Assembly (NCBI GenBank): GCA_017305055.1
Contig: JAFKMZ010000010.1
Location: forward strand, 1-64,000
Length of the DNA stretch: 64,000 nt
Direction of reading: 5' to 3'
Source of the DNA: Lysobacterales bacterium
Lineage (GTDB): Bacteria > Pseudomonadota > Gammaproteobacteria > Xanthomonadales > Rhodanobacteraceae
The notes under the pieces are model-generated. The model was given only the letters and a program-made list of their open reading frames with translations. It did no database searches and was not told the DNA's origin. Positions 58,461 to 64,000 of this stretch are shown in pieces (position 1 is the first letter of the stretch; each line of letters begins with the position of its first letter). The position numbers and the translations under genes were made by a program.

Positions 58461-59378
58461 TCAGACCTTCTCCAGCCAGCCCCACTGGTCACGGGTACGA
58501 CCATCGAACAGGCCGAAGAACAGTTCCTGCAGGCGCCGCGTCACCGGACCGGCCTTGCCCGCACCCACCTGCTTGCCGTCCACGGAGCGGATTGGAGTGA
58601 TCTCGGCCGCCGTGCCGCACATGAAGACTTCATCGGCCAGATACAGGTATTCGCGCGGCAGGTCACGTTCGACCACGTCGATGCCCTCGGCACGCGCGAG
58701 CTTGCGCAGGCTGTCACGCGTGATGCCGGCGAGGATGGAAGCACTCGCCGGTGCGGTGTGCAACGCACCGTCGAACACCAGGAACAGGTTCTCGCCCGCC
58801 CCTTCACTGAGCAGGCCCGAGGCGGACAAGGCGATACCCTCGCCAAAGCCGCGCTCGCGCGCCTCGCGGGCAATGAGCTGGCCGGACAGGTAATTGCCAC
58901 CGGCCTTGGCGCCGGCCGGGATGGTGTTCGGGGCGAAGCGCTGCCAGCTCGACACGCAGGCGGTGATGCCGGTCTCCAGCGCCTCGGGACCAAGGTAGGG
59001 ACCCATCGGCCAGGCGGCGATGGCCACATCGATCGGTGTATCGGCCGACAAGCCGAAGCCACCCAGGCCCCGATACGCCAGCGGCCGGATATACGAAGCC
59101 GTGAGACGGTTCCTGGTGATGACCTCGCGTGTGGCCGCGGCCAGCTCCTCGGCCGAATACGGCAGCACCATGTCGTAGATCTTGGCCGAGTGGTAAAGCC
59201 GCCGCAGGTGGTCGGTCAGGCGGAAGATCACCGCGCCGCTCGGCGTGGCGTAGCTGCGGATCCCCTCGAATACCGATGAGCCGTAGTTGAGCGCGTGCGA
59301 CATGACGTGCGCGGTCGCGTCCTTCCATGGTTTGATCGAACCGTTGTGCCAGACCCAATCGGGATATTGCTGCGCCAT
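58461..59378 (-). CDS. ilvE: Branched-chain amino-acid aminotransferase
   Basis: This 305-residue fold-IV PLP enzyme makes Leu, Ile and Val from their keto acids. The PLP lysine is K158 in IPAGAKAGGNYLSGQL; HALNYGSSVFEGIRSY, SYIRPLAYRGLGGFG, EGAGENLFLV and VFMCGTAAEITPIRSVDG match the family. The ATG at 59378 follows a strong AAGGAGG site. The longer open frame upstream (to 59657) runs into the structured repeat and is rejected. Confidence 0.95.
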   Translation of the reverse strand: MAQQYPDWVWHNGSIKPWKDATAHVMSHALNYGSSVFEGIRSYATPSGAVIFRLTDHLRRLYHSAKIYDMVLPYSAEELAAATREVITRNRLTASYIRPLAYRGLGGFGLSADTPIDVAIAAWPMGPYLGPEALETGITACVSSWQRFAPNTIPAGAKAGGNYLSGQLIAREARERGFGEGIALSASGLLSEGAGENLFLVFDGALHTAPASASILAGITRDSLRKLARAEGIDVVERDLPREYLYLADEVFMCGTAAEITPIRSVDGKQVGAGKAGPVTRRLQELFFGLFDGRTRDQWGWLEKV

Positions 59379-59555
59379 GACGTTCCTCCTTAGCCTGGCA
59401 CCATCATAGCCGCCCACGCCAACACCTGACGACCCACGACCGCCGACGCCGATACCGGTGGGTGACCGCCACCTCACCGCAACGTTGCGCCCATCGTCGG
59501 GAACCGCGCCGGCGGGCGCCGCCCTCGTCATTTTGCCGACCCCAAGATTCGAAGC

Positions 59556-59800
59556 AAGAGCTTTTCGACTGCCTTCGGCAGGCGAGTCACTTTTCTCTGT
59601 TTGGCCAGAGAAAAGTAACCAAAAGAGAGGCCACCCCGCTTGGCGCTTCCTGGGCATCGTGCCCAGGAAGTCCGTGAGCCGGAGCCGGGCTTTTCGGCGG
59701 TATATCCATATACCGTCGAAAAGGCATCGGCGTCATGCCGATGCCCGCTCCGCGGCCTGATCGTCTCCGTCTCACCGCCGCACAGGGGACCCATAAGAGC
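59556..59800 (+). repeat. Copy A of the multi-hairpin module
   Basis: Hairpins in order: CTGCC-ttc-GGCAG (59569-59581); CTTTTCTCTG, loop TTTGGC, CAGAGAAAAG (59590-59615); CTTCCTGGGCA, loop TCG, TGCCCAGGAAG (59646-59670); a 15-bp stem beginning CTTTTCGGCGGTATA with loop TCCA and one G-T pair (59690-59723); GGCATCGGC, loop GTCAT, GCCGATGCC (59723-59745). A long-range GCCTGAT/ATCAGGC pair (59755-59761, 59809-59815) may close its 3' part. Confidence 0.8.
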
Positions 59801-59954
59801 GAGCGCGCATCAGGCAACTGCTCCTGCGTTGCCTCCACTCAGGCATCCATGCCTTCCCCTGCGCGCACTCCTTGAAAAGCCAGCAAGTTCGCGCTGTCGC
59901 GCTTCCGCAGCGGCGCAGCCGCTGCGCACCGAGTGCGGGCCAGGCATGGCCCGC

Positions 59955-60202
59955 CCACTCTTCGGGGCCCCTGTGCGGCGGTGAGGCTGGGACGACCAGG
60001 CCCGCAGGGTGCTCGGCAGGGGGCCGAGCATTTCTCGACGGTACAAGGATGTACCGCCGAGAAACCCGGCCCAGCCTCACGGACTTGCCGCCCATGGAGT
60101 GGGCGGCAAGCGCCAAGCGGGGTGTCGTTTTCTCTTGGTTACTTCTCTTTTGGACAAGCAAAAGAGAAGTGACTCGCGCGACGAAGGCGCACGAAAGCTC
60201 TT
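59955..60202 (-). repeat. Copy B of the multi-hairpin module
   Basis: Counterparts of copy A in reverse order on the plus strand: ACTTCTCTTTTG with CAAAAGAGAAGT (60141-60170), 6-nt loop; CTTGCCGCCCA with TGGGCGGCAAG (60084-60110), 5-nt loop; TTTCTCG-x-CGGTACA with TGTACCG-x-CGAGAAA (60031-60064), 4-nt loop; TGCTCGGC with GCCGAGCA (60010-60030), 5-nt loop. The single mismatch of the third stem is A-C on the plus strand but G-T on the minus strand, as in copy A read in its own direction. Confidence 0.8.
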
Positions 60203-60307
60203 GATTGATGAAGCCACGGGCGCAAGCCCAAACGAGAGCGGCGCGCGCCCGCAGGGGATTCCCTTCGGTCACTAGCAGGCTCCTGTAAAAGAGCGGGGGA
60301 AGCGGGG

Positions 60308-60886
60308 CTATGGGGTGCCGGTGCCGGTGCCGGCGCCGCGCAGCCACAGGCAGCCGGCACGCTGGACCACATCAAAGTGCAGGGCCTGCACGCCTTCGGG
60401 ATCTCCGGCGGCACCCGTATCCACAACCAGCATGGTCGGGACCGGCGCCACTTCCGGCGCCGAATCCGATGGTGCCGGGAGGTCGCCCTCATCCTCCCCG
60501 GCCGGTTCCGTGGTGAGGCTGAGCAAGGGTCGACGCATGATGCCCTGTAGGGCGCGGATGTCGGCGACCGCGGCATGTGTTCCGTAACCGCCCCACAGCA
60601 TCACGGCGGCCAGGCGATTGGCGTCACGCGCGGCAAATGCCTCGATCACCACGCGCTTGAGCTGGTTGGCGTTGGCCGCACACAGCATGACCGGTGCCGG
60701 CGGTCCCGCGACGGGCGGCGTCGCCGGGCTGCGCATCACCGGCGTGGCGTCGAGCGTCGCACATGGCTGATCGGTGAACACCGGGTTGCCATTGGTGCCC
60801 ACACAGCGATGGATCACGGTCTGCGCTGCCACCGGCAACATGCCGGTCAACGCGAACAGGAACACCAGGGCAAGCAGGGGGCGCAT
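60308..60886 (-). CDS. Exported DUF4124-type protein
   Basis: This ~192-residue protein has a signal peptide (MRPLLALVFLFALTGMLPVAAQ). A DUF4124-like motif follows (VIHRCVGTNGNPVFTDQPC), then a Pro/Ala linker and a C-terminal domain ending in LHFDVVQRAGCLWLRG. The last residues are a Gly-Thr repeat encoded by three GGTGCC-type hexamers (60314-60330). Such periplasmic proteins are common in Xanthomonadales; function is unknown. The start at 60886 is chosen so that the signal peptide is at the N-terminus. Confidence 0.72.
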   Translation of the reverse strand: MRPLLALVFLFALTGMLPVAAQTVIHRCVGTNGNPVFTDQPCATLDATPVMRSPATPPVAGPPAPVMLCAANANQLKRVVIEAFAARDANRLAAVMLWGGYGTHAAVADIRALQGIMRRPLLSLTTEPAGEDEGDLPAPSDSAPEVAPVPTMLVVDTGAAGDPEGVQALHFDVVQRAGCLWLRGAGTGTGTP

Positions 60887-61047
60887 CGGCCCAGCATACG
60901 GGATCGACAACGCACTGCCGCAGATCCACCCCGCTGCCCGTGACGCCAGTCTCGGTCGTCACACCACCGGCGCAGCATGCCCAGCAGGCACGGCCGGCAG
61001 AAGCCTCTGGGGCGTTGTCGCCCGGACGCCTTTGCCCGCCCGCGCCG

Positions 61048-61872
61048 CTAGGCCAGGCGCCGCAACACCGCGCGTGGCGCGTAGGCGCGGTTCAGGGTGT
61101 AGATGTGCAGTCCCGGCGCGCCGCCATCCAGCAGGCGCCGGCAGAGCTGGGCCACCACGTCGGCGCCCAGCGCACGCACCGCCTTGGCATCGTCGCCAAG
61201 CGCCTGCATGCGCTTGGCGATCCAGCGCGGGATCTCCGCGCCGCACATATCGGAAAAGCGCTGCAGTTCGCTGTAGCTGGAAATCGGCATGACGCCGGGC
61301 ACGATGGGCACGTGCACGCCGAGCTTGGCCACGTCGTCGACGAAACGGAAATAGGCATCCGGATTGAAGAAATACTGGGTGATGGCGCAATCGGCACCGG
61401 CATCGACCTTGGCCTTGAAGTGCTCCAGGTCGCGCCGCGCGTTTTCCGCCTGCGGATGGATCTCCGGATACGCCGCCACCGCGATGTCGAAATGATCGCC
61501 ACTGCGCTCGCGGATGAACTCGACCAGTTCCGCCGCGTGGCGGAAGTCGCCGGGAGACGCCATGCCGGACGGCAGGTCGCCGCGCAGCGCCACCAGGCGG
61601 CGGTAGCCGGCGGCCTGGTAGCTGTCCAGCAGCGCGCCCAGTTCGGCGCGGGTGCCGCCGGTGCACGACACGTGCGGCGCCACGGCCAGGCCGTGCTCGC
61701 AGCGCAGGCGCTCCGCCGTGTCGCGCGTATAGCTCAGGGTCGAGCCGCCGGCACCGAAGGTGACGGAGGCGTACTCGGGCAAATGCGCCTTCAAGGCCTG
61801 CGCGGCGCGATCGAGCTGGGCGCGCTGCTGGTCGGTCTTGGGCGGAAAGAATTCAAAACTGATGGTCGGCAT
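61048..61872 (-). CDS. metF: 5,10-methylenetetrahydrofolate reductase
   Basis: This 274-residue TIM-barrel flavoenzyme reduces methylene-THF to methyl-THF, the methyl donor for methionine synthesis. Marks are SFEFFPPKT, YASVTFGAGGS, PHVSCTGGTRAEL, LVALRGDLPSG, FDIAVAAYPEIHPQA, DCAITQYFFNP, VPIVPGVMPISSY and GLHIYTLNRA. It continues the one-carbon flow from gcvT. In E. coli metF is a MetJ target; no AGACGTCT box is seen upstream here, but another repeated element is. Confidence 0.95.
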   Translation of the reverse strand: MPTISFEFFPPKTDQQRAQLDRAAQALKAHLPEYASVTFGAGGSTLSYTRDTAERLRCEHGLAVAPHVSCTGGTRAELGALLDSYQAAGYRRLVALRGDLPSGMASPGDFRHAAELVEFIRERSGDHFDIAVAAYPEIHPQAENARRDLEHFKAKVDAGADCAITQYFFNPDAYFRFVDDVAKLGVHVPIVPGVMPISSYSELQRFSDMCGAEIPRWIAKRMQALGDDAKAVRALGADVVAQLCRRLLDGGAPGLHIYTLNRAYAPRAVLRRLA

Positions 61873-61908
61873 CGGCGGCTTCCTGGTGCTGCGCCGGCAA
61901 GTGTATCT

Positions 61909-61930
61909 CTATGTCGCGATGAAGCGATAG
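61909..61930 (-). promoter_or_regulatory. Candidate operator upstream of metF
   Basis: An imperfect palindrome, CTATGTCGC (61909-61917) and GCGATAG (61924-61930), lies 37 bp upstream of the metF ATG. On the minus strand it also reads as a direct repeat, ATCGC-ttc-ATCGC. The position fits a promoter-proximal regulator site; the regulator is not known. Confidence 0.35.
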
Positions 61931-62131
61931 CTCAAAATCGACCGACGCGCGCCGATACCCCGTCCGGCTGCGCGCAAGGCCCGTCAAGCCGCGCACCGGC
62001 TCGCCGCGCGGCGTCCCGGCCGCCTATACTGGAAGCGTTCCCACCGGTCTGGATCGACACGGCGTGCAGCACCCACTGCCATCTTGCATTCATCGTCTTC
62101 ACTTCGGCCTCGCGGACGATTGCCAGTGGGA

Positions 62132-63967
62132 TTGACGCTCACCCCCGACATGACCCTGGTACTGGGCCTGCTGGTCTTCACCATGCTGATGCTGGTCCTG
62201 GAGTGGATCCGTGCCGACATGGTGGCGCTGCTGGTGGTGGTCACCATCGGCCTGACCGGACTGCTGCCGCCGGAGCAGATCTTCCAGGGCTTTGCCGGCA
62301 ACGCCGTGATCACCATCATCGCGGTGATGATCATGGGCACCGGCCTGGACCGCGCCGGCGTGCTGAACAGCGCGACCAGCTTCGTCATGCGCCTGGCCGG
62401 CGGCGTGGAATCCCGTCTGGGCCTGGTGGTCAACTCGCTGGCCTCGATGTTCAGCGCGGTCATTCCCAGCCAGGCCCTGGCCGCGCTGATGATCCCCGTC
62501 ACCAGCCGCCTGTCGGCGCGCACCGGCGTGCCGCTGTCGCGGCTGCTGCTGCCCATGGCCTACTGCATCCTCACCGGCACCAACACCACACTGATCGCCA
62601 ACTCACCGCTGATCCTGCTCAACGACCTGGTCGCCAGCGCCAACCGCAACCTGCCGCCGGGCGCGCACACGATTCCGAAGTTCAGCATGTTCAGCGTCAC
62701 CCCCATCGGCCTGGCCTGGGCAGTGACCGGCATCGCATTCTTTTATTTCTTCTCGCGCAAATTGCTGCCACCGCGCGAAGACGAGCGCCATGCCGTCACG
62801 CCCCGGCGCACGGAGAGCTATTTCGCCGAGACCTATGGCATCGTCGGCAACCTCGCCGAGCTCACGGTGACAGCGGAAAGCCCGCTGGTCGGCATGAGCG
62901 TGTCGGAGGTCGAGCAACTCTTCGAGGCGCCGCTGATCCTGGCGATCAAGAGCGGCAACGACGCGCGCATGGCACCGCCGACCGACCACGTGATCTGGGT
63001 GGGCTCGGTGCTCGGGGTACTCGGCCCGCGCGAGCAACTGAACCGCTTCGCCAACAACCAGCTGTGCCGCCTGTCCACCCGCATGCGCCAGTTGGGCGAG
63101 CTGTTCAACCCGACCCGCGCCGGCATCTCCGAGGCGGTGCTGCCGCCCAGCTCGCGCTTCGTCAAGCAGGTGCTGGGCGACCTGCACCTGCGCAAGCGCT
63201 TCGGCATCTCGGTACTGGCGGTGAACCGCGGCGACCAGGTGTTTCGCGAGGATCTGCGCAGCATCACCCTGCGCGCCGGCGACACCCTGGTGCTGCACAG
63301 CAGCTGGCACGACCTGAGCCTGGTCCAGGAGGACAAGGACCTGATCGTGGTCACCGACATCCCCCAGGAGGAGCAGCGCCCGGGCAAGCTGTGGCTGGCG
63401 TTGGGCTTTTTCCTGGGCGCCATGGCCCTGGCCCTGTTCACCGACCTCGACCTGTCTGTGGCGATGATGACCGGCGCCATCGGCATGCTGCTGTCCGGCG
63501 TGCTGAACATGGACGAGGCCTACAAGGGCATCAACTGGATGACCATCTTCGTCACCGCCTGCCTGTTGCCACTGGGCTGGTCGATGGACTCCACCGGCAC
63601 CGCCAGCTGGCTGGCGCAGGAGCTGATCGCCTTCTCCCACGGTGCGCCGCAATGGTCGCTGCAGCTGGCGATCGCGGTGCTGACCCTGGTGTCCTCGCAG
63701 ATCATGTCCAACGTCGGCGCCACGGTGATGATGGTGCCGATCGCCATCAGCATTGCCGTGGCCACCGGCGGCAATCCAGCCGGCTATGCCCTGCTGGTGG
63801 CGGTGTCCTCGTCGAATGGGTTCATGCTCAGCGCCGGCCACCCGGCGCTGATGATGGTGGCCGGCCCGGGTGGCTACAAGAGCCGCGACTTCCTGCGCGT
63901 GGGCCTGCCGCTGACCGGCGTCATCCTGCTGGTGACCATGATCAGCATCAACCTGATGTTCCGTTGA
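62132..63967 (+). CDS. SLC13-family (DASS) transporter with RCK_C domains
   Basis: This ~611-residue inner-membrane protein has about ten to twelve membrane segments split by a cytoplasmic region (~210-420) with two RCK_C-like folds (ELTVTAESPLVGMSVSEVEQLF, GPREQLNRFA; ISVLAVNRGDQVFREDL, LRAGDTLVLHSS). The transport halves carry SLC13 features: SAVIPSQALAALMIPV, ILTGTNTTLIANSPLIL, SNVGATVMMVPIAISIA and SSSNGFMLSAGHPALMMVAG. Relatives move dicarboxylates, citrate or sulfate; a sulfate role would fit cysDNC but is inference. Start uncertain: TTG 62132, GTG 62126 or ATG 62150. Confidence 0.85.
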   Translation: MTLTPDMTLVLGLLVFTMLMLVLEWIRADMVALLVVVTIGLTGLLPPEQIFQGFAGNAVITIIAVMIMGTGLDRAGVLNSATSFVMRLAGGVESRLGLVVNSLASMFSAVIPSQALAALMIPVTSRLSARTGVPLSRLLLPMAYCILTGTNTTLIANSPLILLNDLVASANRNLPPGAHTIPKFSMFSVTPIGLAWAVTGIAFFYFFSRKLLPPREDERHAVTPRRTESYFAETYGIVGNLAELTVTAESPLVGMSVSEVEQLFEAPLILAIKSGNDARMAPPTDHVIWVGSVLGVLGPREQLNRFANNQLCRLSTRMRQLGELFNPTRAGISEAVLPPSSRFVKQVLGDLHLRKRFGISVLAVNRGDQVFREDLRSITLRAGDTLVLHSSWHDLSLVQEDKDLIVVTDIPQEEQRPGKLWLALGFFLGAMALALFTDLDLSVAMMTGAIGMLLSGVLNMDEAYKGINWMTIFVTACLLPLGWSMDSTGTASWLAQELIAFSHGAPQWSLQLAIAVLTLVSSQIMSNVGATVMMVPIAISIAVATGGNPAGYALLVAVSSSNGFMLSAGHPALMMVAGPGGYKSRDFLRVGLPLTGVILLVTMISINLMFR

Positions 63968-63973
63968 GATTTC

Positions 63974-64000
63974 TCAGGCGCCCTCGCCCAGATAGACCTC
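63974..64000 (-). CDS. C-terminal end of a probable ABC-transporter ATPase (truncated by window edge)
   Basis: On the minus strand the last bases read E-V-Y-L-G-E-G-A followed by TGA at 63976-63974. The EVYLGE ending is typical of LivF/LivG/LptB-type ABC ATPases. Only eight codons are visible, so this is a guess from the tail motif. Confidence 0.3.
   Translation of the reverse strand, partial: EVYLGEGA

Larger units (their letters stand above)
59556..60202. repeat. 647-bp element: two inverted copies of a multi-hairpin module
   Basis: No gene is seen between the ilvE start and 60308. Copy A (plus strand, from 59556) and copy B (minus strand, from 60202) share the same order of blocks: AAGAGCTTT, CCTTCG, CGAGTCACTT, AGTAACCAA, CACCCCGCTTGGCGCTT, AAGTCCGTGAG, GCCGGG, TCGGCGGTA, TACCGTCGA and TCACCGCCGCACAGGGG. 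Between the blocks lie hairpins at matching places with different stem sequences but perfect or nearly perfect pairing in both copies. The ends form inverted repeats (59556-59567, 60192-60202). The middle (~59805-59950) has further hairpins, for example GCAGCGGC/GCCGCTGC (59907-59925). Short open frames through it look spurious. Confidence 0.85.

Noticed and set aside
59772-60347. 191-codon minus-strand frame through the structured repeat
   Set aside because: It runs across copy B and the central hairpins; similar peptides from such repeats look like annotation artefacts, and copy A needs an extra codon shift to align, so RNA/DNA structure rather than protein seems conserved.

Overview
The window is GC-rich, densely coded bacterial chromosome. 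The gene content, above all a MetJ repressor with a histone-H1-like tail, the FadE and ETF-QO types and the interspersed structured repeats, points to a gammaproteobacterium of the Xanthomonadales (Rhodanobacteraceae/Xanthomonadaceae type). This placement is inferred from gene families; no rRNA or marker search was possible. There is no prophage, insertion sequence or CRISPR array.

Layout. 1-6.4 kb: end of an M24 peptidase, an EF-G paralogue, the manganese exporter mntP behind a yybP-ykoY riboswitch, release factor 3 and a CPBP membrane protease. 6.3-11.6 kb: fadE, a divergent TetR regulator and GTP-dependent PEP carboxykinase. 11.7-22.1 kb: an outer-membrane-type protein, a GAF-GAF-GGDEF-EAL protein, Hsp33, MtgA, a CBS protein, an M48 protease with LemA, and a serine hydrolase. 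22.2-29.4 kb (minus strand): the MetJ/H1-like fusion with a terminator and upstream met boxes, gcvH, gcvT, cysNC, cysD and an amidase. 29.7-38.5 kb: ETF-QO, two large polysaccharide-assembly proteins, etfBA and a tRNA-Gly(CCC).

38.8-55.1 kb is an iron-uptake island, all on the plus strand, starting at a promoter overlapped by a Fur box. It encodes isochorismate synthase, a stand-alone isochorismatase, DHB dehydrogenase, a YncE-like propeller, an M20 amidohydrolase, a one-permease ABC importer, an esterase, a phosphopantetheinyl transferase, DHB-AMP ligase, a free-standing aryl carrier protein and an EntF-type NRPS (C-A-PCP-TE). The NRPS adenylation pocket reads as L-serine. Together these can make, load, import and hydrolyse an enterobactin-type 2,3-dihydroxybenzoyl-serine siderophore. 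EntB is split into two genes, and no TonB receptor or exporter lies in the window.

55.2-64 kb: RimK, a two-component system, a nested-hairpin repeat, ilvE, a 647-bp repeat, a DUF4124 protein, metF, an SLC13-type transporter and the edge of a probable ABC ATPase. The repeat holds two inverted copies of a multi-hairpin module whose stems have changed in a compensatory way. It is the most unusual item here. Two themes link the loci: sulphur/one-carbon/SAM metabolism (metJ, cysDNC, gcvTH, metF) and fatty-acid beta-oxidation with its electron carriers (fadE, etfBA, ETF-QO).
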